DNA of 37,611 nucleotides. Origin: a virus. The stretch's first letter is position 1. Each line of letters begins with the position of its first letter. A program made the translations under genes and the position numbers. The stretch lies in the IMG/VR virus record IMGVR_UViG_3300006736_000023, positions 1 to 37,611 of that record. The stretch is one strand, 5' to 3'. The notes under the pieces were generated by a model that saw only the letters and a list, made by a program, of their open reading frames with translations, did not search any database and was not told the DNA's origin. Positions 20,701-29,000 of the stretch are shown here, piece after piece.

Positions 20701-21753
20701 GGCGGCTATATCAATGGTAGGTGGCCCAGTGACCAAAGCCCCCAAGCGCCCTATCATGGCGCCAGTAAGATCTGCTTTAACGTCCAATATTCCCAAAGTA
20801 GTGGAAGTGGTTGTATCTATATCATCGAGGGCGCCCGATAGATATAGTTTAGAGACAAAACCACTCCCAGAGTTTTGCATAGTAACAGCATAATGTTGCC
20901 ATGCCCCGTTGGCCACCGAAGTTGCTGTGATATTGCTGCTTCCTAAAGTCTTTTGCGCAAATCCAGTGGATCCACTATAAACCGTAAGAATGAAAGGAGA
21001 GGTGGCGGCCGCCCCATTTATAGATAATAGAATTCGTCCGTATGCATCGTTGCCATATTCTACCCCAGTCCAAATGTCGCAAATAACTTCTTTAGCTGTT
21101 TTACTTGCATCAAAATCATCTTTCTTCAGCCAAAATTCCAGCGTAACACCTTTGTCGAAATTACATTCTAAGTTAGATTCTCGCGAACCTGTTCCATAAT
21201 TTGATTCTAAACCAGCCGTCGTGTAAATGTTTGTATCATAAATATTGGCGGAATTCCTACTCGATGTTTCGGGATCCTCAAACAAACCAGCAGTGGTGCT
21301 AGAAGTAATAGTATTTGGACCACCTTTAAATTCAATATATTCTTGACTTGCTGGAAGTCCATAGCCTTGGACCTTAGCGCCACTTCTATCACCCCAACTG
21401 TCAGCGCTAAAAAGCGCATATCCATTCGTACGAGGATAATCATTATCGAAAATATACTTTTCTATATTAAGCGATTCGTTATAGAACCCATTGATTTCAG
21501 CGTCAGACCCATCATAAGGAAAGTAATCAATAATCCTTTCGATTGCTGACTTATAATATAAATTCGCAGAACCGTATTTTACAAAATTCTTCGGTTTACT
21601 ATAATCTAGCGGCGGTATGAAGGAGGTTTGCTTTTCGCGAACCTCAGAAACATTTTTCGCTGATTCTACATCCTTAAACGCATCCTTCTGATTTGTATCA
21701 GAAAGATAATTTCGAGATGTATCGGTAGACTGAAAAAGTTTCTTAATACTCAT
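11725..21753 (-). CDS. Giant baseplate/tail protein with two LamG-like domains, gpI/gp7-like motif (3342 aa)
   Basis: One intact frame of about 10 kb, starting at the ATG 21751-21753, 11 bases inside the end of the preceding gene; the ribosome binding site is weak, so coupling is likely. Residues about 190-400 form a LamG/concanavalin-type module (GVTLEFWLKK, WQHYAV, MDEFRFWKAAR). About 698-935 form a second one (SLVGWWRLN, DSSGNGHTA, WYDVVVTYDGS, KVYVDGVEV, LGDVAVWNSILS). Between them, near residues 608-625, is YKSKGTEKAIRNVLRCF, which resembles the KGT segment of P2 gpI-type wedge proteins (counterpart of T4 gp7). The gene follows gp25- and gp6-like genes as I follows W and J in P2. The remaining 2400 residues are Ser/Gly/Asn-rich and beta-like, ending in a short helical tail. 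I infer a wedge component that also carries sugar-binding lobes; T4 gp7 is only about 1000 residues. Confidence 0.8.
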   Translation of the reverse strand: MSIKKLFQSTDTSRNYLSDTNQKDAFKDVESAKNVSEVREKQTSFIPPLDYSKPKNFVKYGSANLYYKSAIERIIDYFPYDGSDAEINGFYNESLNIEKYIFDNDYPRTNGYALFSADSWGDRSGAKVQGYGLPASQEYIEFKGGPNTITSSTTAGLFEDPETSSRNSANIYDTNIYTTAGLESNYGTGSRESNLECNFDKGVTLEFWLKKDDFDASKTAKEVICDIWTGVEYGNDAYGRILLSINGAAATSPFILTVYSGSTGFAQKTLGSSNITATSVANGAWQHYAVTMQNSGSGFVSKLYLSGALDDIDTTTSTTLGILDVKADLTGAMIGRLGALVTGPPTIDIAAGAGKLSASMDEFRFWKAARNGAEIYKNWFTQVRGGTNTDISNTTLGVYYKFNEGITGTASIDNSVLDYSGRITNGNWIGYDSDSRSLNSAIVQSSASATEYKDPIIRSNNPDVISLKNTLERKGSDYDFNNNASFESLIPSWVVEEANSRDGQYVNPNPSNIEMVSHVLGTYFDNLRLMIQSTPKLRYLNYASASNPPTAFAQHLPQSLGLYMPEIFVDANVMEKFLNRTDNTLFEGDLTETKNLIYQNIYNNLTNIYKSKGTEKAIRNVLRCFNIDDKLIRLNVYSDKQVYELKNNLRQTLVNQKMLNFNESANVGGVVYQARPVMPQNYLLTENWWSKQAYTAKSSLVGWWRLNTDIATAGSEADSSGNGHTATAGPAPDWPDPVVTPSTMIQANTNYFDGTTSGLSVSSANALSFTDGSGTDTACSFHFRFNGTFDEGATSYYYLAQKGDGTTTNSEYRFYLYDGDGDGDAVMTVKFYDAGGDYIGAYTTTSLNSSQWYDVVVTYDGSENSSGIKVYVDGVEVATTTSESGTYDGMSRTGEDLYLGARVTSYDFKGYLGDVAVWNSILSPTDIKALYNAKEGVNANSYVTETFGYISGSEGVGVPDGVPYESKYGFTAEADVIFPNFADPAMPTSRQPTSISLFGMQSASTDNTVERPLNDTTWYASDNASFQVFALRDEPNSKNVKFQLTSAFGPDVDQPFPVMASETFYDVYDDQAWNFSVRLKPSQWPLAQVVTGATAYTYDVIFKGINAELGVVRNSFELSSSISQTLGQNFLKAAKRLYVGALKHNLTGSLSSSCDVVFEGARYWLKYLDDLSLNQHAYDIDNYGISGSYQYTSPFDINLQNSGSVLNSNMLALNWNFSELSASNVNGGFTVTDISSGSTEIRNNYGWVGEIAGYQMAGSGSGWSNSSQTIIQSQSVNAYQFINPEIAVSSDMIQILSEDDTYFGVSETPPQFTYLLEKSMYNAISEEMLNFFAGVVDFNNVIGEPINRYRGRYKTLEKLREIFFRRVTEVKQVEKFIEYYKWFDDAIAEVIGQLLPASGDFTPDAYNTIESHVLERNKYRSKFPMLNYEEPTVEGLLASEDAGFGSSSPAASSPRPTNKHEIFWKNRALRTAPEITSGDATVDSQRDNIRKIAASFPTVPQALPNFKSVDGTTYKGMQDVAQNAQNEKLSSTLARRGSGSYWGGVNFQENKNIQFTYNALYAGGPVNTDNNVFVPKNVLMALTDDLEPLDEITANVANFPSSRKLKRVFGRVQHGRDWEDGSGYANTKSTYSFPFNIMSSSVVSGYNKLVVNKVTSSIEVTNLHNDVYGPDMEVPMQGPFTDHNVGGHQSRHVAINTGSVLDTYLTRPEAWKLLLGKCPNTSGAIGMAGVDYPWPEANDAHKRPYPMTASQKAIYYRGFVAKRPVNIRNITSSMDSVLGNYTHAAQVVQSVGAYSTPRHFLEYQPPLPTPVVNLLETVPSASTNVVGFFPWIRRTENSHFNWDLDYAPVELTGTTNKTVFVGRFAAPGGPDVMSRGFLDIRGAEYSPYNALPWRNLSVLRPWQPPSGTISQATGSGVPGIRVYDIHGKSYGLNGLLARHSARFGRDSIFETASPGATYNQLPSFQQNNRNRWVVIKSSSTAYADDSGYSSGSQFDNAYVVHPIPRSDRQYSWFTSSLVSSSDVRYYRFQPTGRNFPYDLFSGSSGYVDYFDFITGSVIDTSVGMFQPTTRLNIFTLDPVTGSTTNVLGYPSTSAGTAYFNSQLIEKLSAADSNTVTGSSANYFNLLMTRRGNTYGWNWQKLRQNDHPILVAEATGSTLSLTKNPGKSVLSSYSVGAVSLKGRPVLMNIDAPASTAYKRPQAGNNLTLKASDNNRHIYFNNIELDNHLIDPKIRIPTAYDGLTRAFKRNRAYSLQWVLYSQGVYPSDPNEMLSRTTTRTDYNNEFWRNIRTGTNSRATVGNAINNSFSRSVSQSCWAIDAQDNFLTRTATTLPTPSWNSSSSPGYDHGLIISGAAGEMQNNYFFYWDTEYSTGGPVENKYQVLSPSALYARKHMLQSPKSVSPWTNIPETGSNPNIGEFSTASMEGIVPEPYAGEALWEADTQAGRVIKSGSQVHFEVTSSKPWFGTYDDFRYDLKLLAKDYSIIPEFRISEHVDDYINYGILNQTNTFEIPGTTLNSTQDNFYKDYSNSEFMKEFSNVPSETRLKASEIRLVMSAAIRFNPYKGFYPAQRSMNLVTQFSKSYGAGLMGKKQGGSVVKGTSLLKKSGSLLRPLIQPLFAPGILYNTMKGGIAVDYPTLIDATRFIPIGWTGSSETTNDWALLHANATNAEETTEGYNGGEWYDLRIPFEAILEPESHIKDVAFIDCEPHPSVSLDVSSSFAGESDGIYSKMSTNFFGEIANFFLKNQEFSTLKSGIITDDLKFERGDIFGARIVMQRAWDGDRTYGSESGSNGSNASFTKMGALAYSGSGAAARALRGSYPLPQDPIKNVKFKPLFVPYTRPTAYGPPVAGRPAWGADGDATVLIAREGDANGVRDFANGHAWAYTPPYFYGEAWCDLIFRPTAGETYSLERILSETSAAYWRADPGVELYASNVTKYALIPKGATGSNDPGPPYGGANVNANAMQLSASVNIFGVERVTEQTLDEFGNLIMDTNKSVGKKWVIQSKFETPMMNFSDNDPVHPISTANSTLTLPTYGSASVPRGMWHQFGVPPTETDNGIFLKIGDIPTNWLKYHYDVITNDTIYNDNNAGVNGKRLHKKLKSLAQLTGFERNESKTRLGELASQQIIREAVVAVPYTTENIIQSQISSISGEQASQRKKFISIPKERFQAAMSKNTATGDSLDAAGISIRELVQKMGRYVLPPQFDFINNPDIRPMVMYMFEFEYELDQDDLAYIWQNLAPRDYQKISLESYSVAHELINTELLDTSILEKENLRWMVFKIKQRASSNYYDKIVTQVGESSENIFNKETTQEKEYEVMFNWPYDYISIVEMAKLDVQILYKN

Positions 21754-23881
21754 AGTTTTCTACTCTAAACCTAAAGACGTCTGGTTGTTCCACCCACGAA
21801 TTAAGCCCATTATCATAGAAAGAGAATTTAAATGCATATTCATACCCAGGCTCCAACAAGTTCATATCTAAATCAAAATAATTTCCCGAAACATCATAAG
21901 ACATCAGTGTCTGTAAATCACTCCCAGTTCCATATGGAATGGCATCGTAAGCATCTAAAGTTCTATAAACCCTATATGAAGAACTTATGATATTCGTTGT
22001 CGGCGGATTAATATTGGCCACTGTGTATACAGTCGGTTGCCAGTTTTTATCTCTAACATATAAATTAAACCGTGCATTTTCATTTGCGCGGTATTTGTCT
22101 TTGAGATTTGTGATGTTCATATAATAAGTTGGACGAGTGATGCGGTTTTGGGCGCGCAATGTGTGACACGCAATCGCGCCTGTAAAATATTGTGTAATAG
22201 CATCGCTAGCATTTGTAGTAGTGTGGCTTCCTGTAAACCATACATCATAAATGGTTTTAAGTATAGGATTGGTGGTACCTGTAAACGCAAAAGAAGCGCT
22301 ATAAATACCAGTTGAAACAATACCCCCCGTTACAACTGTTTGATTATCGCTGCCAACATGGCCCGGATCGTCAAGAGATAATACCTGTGCACTCCCAGTA
22401 TTGCCTATCGATCCAAATGCCCCCGAGAGAGAACCGGAAACAGGAATGTCTGAGGGGGGCACATCATCTCCATCACCCCCTGTATAAAAACCTCCGGTTG
22501 AACCCGAATAAATGCTCACATAAATACGTTTATCATCTCCTAAGTCGGGAATATCAGTCAATTGGCCATCAATATAGTTGTAGAAATATATTGTATTAAG
22601 ATTTTTGGCGGCTGGGGCTAGAGAACTACTAAAGAAAAAGTTTGCTCTATCATCAGCTTTTGCTGAATTCCATCGAGCTTCAATAGTTGGTTTTTTAAAG
22701 AAATACTCGGTCCCACGGGCAAAAAACCTCTTGGTATAATAGGAGGTGGTTGAACCGCTCGGATTGTAAATAACACTTTGTGTATCATCATCACCGTCAA
22801 GGGCAAGCTGTCCTGGAATACGACTAGTGATAGTATTTGCTGAACCCGATTCATATGCTTCGTAACTGGCCGAAAGATGTACTCCCACGCCATAGTTAGA
22901 GTATGTGCTACCCATCCACTGCTCTACTAATGGAGTGATATCTAATTCTAAATCTTCTAATCCGGTGGAGAAATCTTTAGTGAAAGTAAAAATTTCGGTA
23001 TCTACAATGCCCGCCACTGCTCCTCCCGTAATATATGACCCGCCGGCCAACAAAGTACCATTAATATCAGTCCAATAACCAGCGGTCGCTCCGGACCATT
23101 GTGAAGCAGCCGTAATAACACTATCTGTAATTGCAGTTCCAGCTATATCTGAGACGCGATTTCCTGCAAAACTAATAGAAGTCATAGTAAGAGTTACAGT
23201 GGCGCCAGAAGCTGTGGCTGCAATATTCAGTGTTTCGGCTGTATTGGCGGCATTAATAGCAGCCGCAATATTAGTAGCAAATTGTGAAGCGTTGCTATTT
23301 GCATTAGAAAAACCGATGACTGTTGCCGTGGAAGTATCGGTGCTGTTATCAATACTAAAAGAAACAGAATTGGCAGCCACATCAGTAATGACCAAAGTTC
23401 GAGTATTAGCTTCACCCGCTGTTTTACTGAGGGCTGTCAACGATGCGCTCGCACCAGCATTGGCAGTGTTGGAGCCCGACATCCAGTTGGAACCCTCGTT
23501 GCTTAGCGTCAAATCCTTATACCCCTCCAAATCCAAGCCGACGCCCTCTTGCCACGATTGTGAAACCGTAAGAACTGTTAAAGTATAATCTCGTGGTACA
23601 GTTTTTGAATGTTCTGCATTATACATGCGCAAATAAAAACTAACACTGCCGCTGGCTGGTATATCATTGTTGGTTCTGTCTGTAGAAATATCACTGATGG
23701 GAAACTTAATGAGAATGCGAGATAATTCTTGAGAACTCGTGGTGACGCGTCCATAAATAGAGAAGGTCTCTAAAATATCCGATTGGCCCGCGTTGGCGCC
23801 GGTGCCTCGCGTTTTTAAATTCGCATCATAAGCGTTAACAACAGTGTTATCAGCATCTGCCACATATCTTTTGATAGTCAT
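21743..23881 (-). CDS. DNRLRE-like virion protein with an inserted domain (712 aa)
   Basis: The ATG shares one base with the stop of the gp6-like gene (TAATG) and has AAAGGAAAGG upstream. Residues 1-135 read like the first half of a DNRLRE-type beta domain: ADADNTVVNAYDANL, then LSRILIKFPIS, VSFYLRMYN and a W-Q-E-G turn. The second half appears at about 305-340 (LELDITPLVEQWM, NYGVGVHLSA). Between them, about residues 142-268, sits an Ala/Ser/Thr-rich insert (ATNIAAAINAA, then ATVTLTMTS and a final WSGATAG) of a kind common as a mobile module in phage virion proteins. The C-terminal 300 residues are beta-like. It lies between gp6-like and the giant wedge-like gene, so a baseplate location is likely. 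DNRLRE domains are usually found in surface proteins; function here is unknown. Confidence 0.78.
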   Translation of the reverse strand: MTIKRYVADADNTVVNAYDANLKTRGTGANAGQSDILETFSIYGRVTTSSQELSRILIKFPISDISTDRTNNDIPASGSVSFYLRMYNAEHSKTVPRDYTLTVLTVSQSWQEGVGLDLEGYKDLTLSNEGSNWMSGSNTANAGASASLTALSKTAGEANTRTLVITDVAANSVSFSIDNSTDTSTATVIGFSNANSNASQFATNIAAAINAANTAETLNIAATASGATVTLTMTSISFAGNRVSDIAGTAITDSVITAASQWSGATAGYWTDINGTLLAGGSYITGGAVAGIVDTEIFTFTKDFSTGLEDLELDITPLVEQWMGSTYSNYGVGVHLSASYEAYESGSANTITSRIPGQLALDGDDDTQSVIYNPSGSTTSYYTKRFFARGTEYFFKKPTIEARWNSAKADDRANFFFSSSLAPAAKNLNTIYFYNYIDGQLTDIPDLGDDKRIYVSIYSGSTGGFYTGGDGDDVPPSDIPVSGSLSGAFGSIGNTGSAQVLSLDDPGHVGSDNQTVVTGGIVSTGIYSASFAFTGTTNPILKTIYDVWFTGSHTTTNASDAITQYFTGAIACHTLRAQNRITRPTYYMNITNLKDKYRANENARFNLYVRDKNWQPTVYTVANINPPTTNIISSSYRVYRTLDAYDAIPYGTGSDLQTLMSYDVSGNYFDLDMNLLEPGYEYAFKFSFYDNGLNSWVEQPDVFRFRVENYEY

Positions 23882-25677
23882 TATACGACCTTTCCTTTAA
23901 TATCAGTCGAAGGAAACTTAATCTCTATAAGAGCATTTGCCGGAACAACCAAATAGCTTCCGTCTGGCGAAAGGTTATCATTAATATCAATATTAGCCCC
24001 TGAATAGTTTGCGCCGACTTTGTTAACCAACTTAACAGTTAAAACATCCAACAAACCTGTGACATTTTTAAGTTCACTGTAAATATCGCTAATATAGAAA
24101 GGTTCTCCAATGTAATAAGGTGTACTGTATTTTGCCGCTAGCGCATTTACTGCGTTATCTAATAAAACAAACTTGTCGGTGCCTGTGGCTGCTTTAATGG
24201 TAAAATTAATGCCAATATTAAGAATGTAGGGATCCAAAATATCAATTGTATCATTAATCATTCTATATTGATTCAACCAAGTTTTAACATTATCTTTAAT
24301 TGTGTTATTGGTTTTAACTAATTTTCCCTGGCTATCTTCCGATACAATATATAAATTAAGATTTCTTTTCAACGAGTTGGGATCTTTTTGCGCAGAAACT
24401 CTTTTAACTGACCCAAATTTAGCCGGCATCCTGTAAACCACATTTTCATAATCCGCTTGAGTAACTGCTCTATTTTGAGTGGGAAAAGTATCAAAAATTC
24501 TTCTTTTAACTTCTCCGGACGAGGGCGCGCCAACGTTGCCCATAATCGGCTCTTCGTTAGAGACTTCTAACGAGTTAATGACCGTTTGCATCGTGGTACT
24601 TGTTAATGACTCTGGATTTTTAAATTCCATTTTGGCATTACCTACTGAGTTTAAAGCAGTTACCGCAACATTAGAGTTGGTGGCATTTGTTACTCGGTAT
24701 GTTATTGTCAAGGTGGTATTCGAAGGAACCACCCCAAGGCTTTCATTTCGTGACAAACGAGTGGGATCAAAAGTCGTATCGGTTACATATGCTTTTCCAA
24801 ATGCATTCACCGCCACAGATTGTGGATCCGCCACGACATTCGTTTCCCCCTCCTTCCCGCTGCCAAATTGCAAGAAGGAGGAAAGGCGCGTACGTTCTAC
24901 CACAAATTTTCTGGAGGTTAAAAATGGTTTTAAAATAGAAGGCACATTGTCGTTCTTAAAGTTCGTGTTTCCCATTTCTTTTAATATCATGTCTTGAGCG
25001 AGATAATCCACTTCAAAATATTCGCGACCTTGCGAATCAGTTACAGACATGATCTCCGCTACATTTGTTGTGGCCATGGGTACTTGCAAAAACTTCTGGT
25101 ATGCTCCTACTCTAATTTTTTCCTGAGTGAAATATCCAGAGACTACATTTCCATATGCTTTGATCGCATAAAATGTAGGGGCGCCCGTAGTAGTATCAAC
25201 AGTGGCTACCACAACGGGATTTTTAGTGTCGGAAAAGTCAACATTTTCCGTTAAGACAAAATTAGTGCCATTGGAGGCGGTGAATCGAGAGCCTCTTTTT
25301 AAAAGTGGTGTATAAGAGGTGTCGGGACCTAAAGCTGTTGCCGATGCTGGCACTATAACGAAAAGAGCTACCTGGCCATAGGTTGATGGAACACCGGTGT
25401 ATTTATATCCTAAAACTCTGCCATGACGAAGAATATTATTATATTGGTATGCAGTATCTAAAAAAGATTCATTAACATTATAGTCTAAATAAAAGGAAAG
25501 CTGATCTCCCACATACGCCACTGCATCAAGCATCAAAGAACCAAAAGAAGCCTCACTCCAGTCTTTAAATGTATCCGGATAAAAGCGTTCAGCTATTTGC
25601 ATTAAATCCTCACGAATACTTTCATACTCGCGATGAGTGTAATCTATTGGTATTATCTTTTTTTGTTCATTTGACAT
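23881..25677 (-). CDS. Baseplate wedge protein, gp6/J-like (598 aa)
   Basis: The gp6 family (baseplate J-like) forms the inner ring that joins wedges around the hub of contractile tails. The signature N-terminus is present: IDYTHREYESIREDLMQIAE, then RFYPDTFKDWSEASFG and MLDAVAYVGDQLSFYLD. The central part contains a conserved-looking RRIFDTFPTQNRAVTQADYE, typical of J-like proteins, and the C-terminus has the LKNVTGLLDV segment. Length is close to T4 gp6 (660). I take the ATG at 25675-25677 as the start because GAGGG lies seven bases upstream; a TTG codon just before it is also in frame. The gene follows gp25-like by 15 bases and overlaps the next gene by one base, the usual W-J order. Confidence 0.93.
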   Translation of the reverse strand: MSNEQKKIIPIDYTHREYESIREDLMQIAERFYPDTFKDWSEASFGSLMLDAVAYVGDQLSFYLDYNVNESFLDTAYQYNNILRHGRVLGYKYTGVPSTYGQVALFVIVPASATALGPDTSYTPLLKRGSRFTASNGTNFVLTENVDFSDTKNPVVVATVDTTTGAPTFYAIKAYGNVVSGYFTQEKIRVGAYQKFLQVPMATTNVAEIMSVTDSQGREYFEVDYLAQDMILKEMGNTNFKNDNVPSILKPFLTSRKFVVERTRLSSFLQFGSGKEGETNVVADPQSVAVNAFGKAYVTDTTFDPTRLSRNESLGVVPSNTTLTITYRVTNATNSNVAVTALNSVGNAKMEFKNPESLTSTTMQTVINSLEVSNEEPIMGNVGAPSSGEVKRRIFDTFPTQNRAVTQADYENVVYRMPAKFGSVKRVSAQKDPNSLKRNLNLYIVSEDSQGKLVKTNNTIKDNVKTWLNQYRMINDTIDILDPYILNIGINFTIKAATGTDKFVLLDNAVNALAAKYSTPYYIGEPFYISDIYSELKNVTGLLDVLTVKLVNKVGANYSGANIDINDNLSPDGSYLVVPANALIEIKFPSTDIKGKVV

Positions 25678-25684
25678 CAAAAAA

Positions 25685-25689
25685 CCCTC
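25685..25689 (-). promoter_or_regulatory. Ribosome binding site deciding the gp6-like start
   Basis: GAGGG on the minus strand lies seven bases ahead of the ATG at 25677 and favours that codon over the in-frame TTG immediately upstream. Confidence 0.6.
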
Positions 25690-25694
25690 GTTTT

Positions 25695-26063
25695 TTAATT
25701 AGTTATTTCTAAGAAATCTGAAGCTCCAACTCCCGGAATGGTATACCTGAGTTGTATTCCTAAATGATTATTGTCAGGATCAGTAATACCAAAAGTTATT
25801 TCTTGAATTTGGACTGCTGGCATATAAATCCTAACTTGTTCCCTAATTTTATTATCAATATTGGCAGAAGTTTGACTTCCAAAATTCTCAAATAAATAAG
25901 TTTTAATTCCAACTCCAAACCTAGGTTCCATTACTCTTTCGCCTGGATTTGTAAGAAGAAGCATTTTCAAATTTTGTTTGACTAGTGTCTTAAGATCTGT
26001 AATCATTTTAAAACCTGTACTATAATCTATCTCCAGTGGAAGTGCTGCAGCAAGTGAACTCAT
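25695..26063 (-). CDS. Baseplate wedge protein, gp25/W-like (122 aa)
   Basis: This is a member of the GPW/gp25 family, small wedge subunits that nucleate sheath assembly at the baseplate. The key segment is present at about residues 28-58: TLVKQNLKMLLLTNPGERVM followed by the EPRFG motif and a YLFE helix. The second half has the usual strand pattern (VQIQEITFGIT then LGIQLRYTI). Length is normal for the family (T4 gp25 is 132). The ATG at 26061-26063 has AAGAGG upstream. It is placed just ahead of gp6-like, as W is ahead of J in P2. Confidence 0.93.
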   Translation of the reverse strand: MSSLAAALPLEIDYSTGFKMITDLKTLVKQNLKMLLLTNPGERVMEPRFGVGIKTYLFENFGSQTSANIDNKIREQVRIYMPAVQIQEITFGITDPDNNHLGIQLRYTIPGVGASDFLEITN

Positions 26064-26089
26064 ATTATATACCTCTTAGTAAATACTAC

Positions 26090-29000
26090 TTAATCCTTTT
26101 CTTCGCACAATTCTCCGCTAGCATTAAAGGGGTTTGTGCGAAGCATTCTTCTTTTCCACCATGGCAGGAGGCTTTTGCCCGGTCGCGGGCGGAACTTTTC
26201 TTTGAGTTGATTAGTAAGAATCACCCCTGCGCTGTCTTCAGAACCAGCCTCATCGTCGTCTTCCCAATCCCGACCATTATAATAATTCTTAAACATTCTT
26301 TTAATTTTACTCTTTGAGTTTCGTAATAAAACTTGGTCCCATTCATCGTAATCCACCACTCCCACTCCAGCAAGAGGATTGACCAAACTGGAGGGGTCGC
26401 GGTCCACTTTGTTTGCCCATCCAGCCACACCACCGACGACTGCCCTAACAGAAACGGCATCGCCCGTCGCGATATCGGTGACAGTGCCTGCGGCGTTGAT
26501 CAATTCAAAACCAACATTCATCCCTGGTTTATCTGATAAGGCATCCGATTTGACCTGGCCCACTGGTACCACCTTCTCGCCAATCGAAGGAAGAAAAGCC
26601 TCTCCATTATAAATGGCCGTTGTAGCTGTCAGTTTGCTTAATGGGAAAATATAATGAGCAACCATTCTAAACCGGTCATCTTCTTTAAGTAAATTAACCA
26701 GACACAACAAGAGCATACTGTTAGATTCCAAAGGATCTAGTTGATTAACTTTAACATCTAAAGCATCTATTTCAACTTCTGTAATAATATAAGGGCCTCC
26801 GGAGAGATTTATGGAAAATCTCAAACCATATCTTACACCCAATTCGCCCGTTAAGCCAACCACTTCATCGTTAGTATCAGTTACAAGTTCTAAGGTTCCC
26901 GGATACACATCTGAAATATTTAAATCGCTCGAGTTAGCGCTTATTATATCAATCTGATTTTCAGGTGTATCATAAGAATCTCCTATTCTTATGTACTTTT
27001 CAATAATAAATGGCTTCGTTCCGTATGTCTCTGTATCATTACTATTCGTACTAGATATAGATCCGCCAGTCCCAGCAGTTCCCAATGGCGCTATATCTCC
27101 CACATTTACTTCAATTTTATTAGCGAAAGGAGTTAAAATATCATGTTCCGCATCAGAATGAAACTCTCCCGCCATATAAAGAGGACTTCCATCTTCTTCA
27201 TCTGTTGTAACATGATAATAGCCCACATATTCGCTTCCATCTGGAGATGCGAATTCGGCGCCGCTGCTGTAATACTCTTCACCCTCGGTTGGGAGGTCTA
27301 CATAAGTACGTTTCATTTCTTCGTTAAGAGTGAGGGAGTCCCCACCAGTCGATAGATATTGAAGAATATAATAATCCAGATCATAAATGTCGGGGCCCAT
27401 TCCAACTAGTTTAAGATTTTCAATGAGTTTGTTCCCTATAAAATTTAATTCTTCTTTGACTAGTTCCTTAAAAATTAATTTGGCATCATCTTCAGTGGCT
27501 TGGATAGCTTCGTAATTTTTGTCGGAGCGATATCCTTTTAAGGTCTCAAACAGGCCAGCCATTTGGCCGCGTTCTTCCTTTAGCTCCGCTTTATCTGGAT
27601 ACGCATATCCTTGTTGCATGTCATTTAGGCGCGCCAATGCATCCAATACATCTTCGGGAGGTTCTATGATAGAACCGTCGTCCACCTTTCGCCCATACAA
27701 CTGTACAGTTTGTTCTAAAAAGCCATACCAGAACTTGCTATTTTTAAAAGGATTAAAAAATTCCCAAAAGGCTTTTTGTGCATCTTTAAAGCCTGCTTCC
27801 ATGTCTTCAACAATATATTGCGCATAAAGAGAACTGAAGACGTCGGGAAAACTAGGATTAAATTTTGTAAAAGTGGCCATAGATTTAACAAAGTTTGCAC
27901 TCACATAAACCCTAATAGCCGCACTGATAAGCCCTTCTAATCCAGAAGTGTCTGATCTGGTTAAAATTCTATTGTAAGGCAACTCCTCCACACAATCGGG
28001 ATCATCTTTTAGGCGTTCATCTTCGGGGATATTGGGATAAGTATCATTAATTTTTTGTTGAATATCCTGAAAGTCAATTAGATCTGTTGTATACGGCTTG
28101 CAAGGGCTCATCTCCGGGAACATTACCTCCACAAAGCCCAACCATCCTTCACTCTTGGGCGGTGCAATATGGAGCGGAGGGTTTACATAAGATCCTCCAT
28201 ACGAAAGGGGATCTAAATAAAAAACTCTATTGGTTTTAGTACCTCCCACATTATCATCATATTGCATTCTACTGATACCCATAATCATATCACGATTTAA
28301 AATGGGACGTTCATCGCCATATAGAACTTGCATCCAGCCAGGATCGTCAGCGGTAACAGAAATGGTAACGTCATAATAATTCGTCCCAGCTACGGAGTTC
28401 CCAACATCTTCCTCGATAACATATTCGACATCTTCCACTCCTAAATCATCATAAGTGGCGCCATAACTAAAACCATTGTCATTATAAGCCACTTCTGCAG
28501 CGATTAAATTAGCCAAATCACCGGCTATGGTATCATATTCCGATTTCAGATTGGTAACATAATAACCATTGTTTTTTAATATTTCTTCTAGCAAGACGAC
28601 TTGGGGCGCCTCTGTTTGGTATCCCGAAAAAGTAGAAAGGAAAGTAGGGTAATTATCAAAATTTATTCCATCTAAAGTATCATCAACCGATAAAAATTCA
28701 TATTTCACATCCTGCATGATAATGCTTGGAAATTCAAAAAAGTCGGCTCCGGCGCCGGCGGTGCCCCAGGACGCCAACCATGCGATCAACCCTCCTACAC
28801 TATCGACAGTATCAGTGCTGTTCTTTGGTGTTAAAAGATTTTGGAGTTCGTCAAAAAGAACTATTTCCTTTCCAAGGATTTTAAGTCGAACGACGGGTAC
28901 CATCGCCGCTAATTTAGTAAAAGTAATACCCGTCATATTTGATTTTTCTAAAATTCTTATGCGCGCAGTATCCCGCGGTGAGTTTGTGGTGGCCGCGGTT

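Noticed and set aside
24479-24997. 172-residue plus-strand frame opposite the gp6-like gene
   Set aside because: It is antisense to a strongly identified conserved gene and its product has low-complexity Val/Ser/Thr composition expected of a mirror frame.
25400-25407. TATAAATA on the minus strand inside the gp6-like gene
   Set aside because: It encodes part of a normal Gly-Tyr-Lys-Tyr stretch and is not near a gene start.
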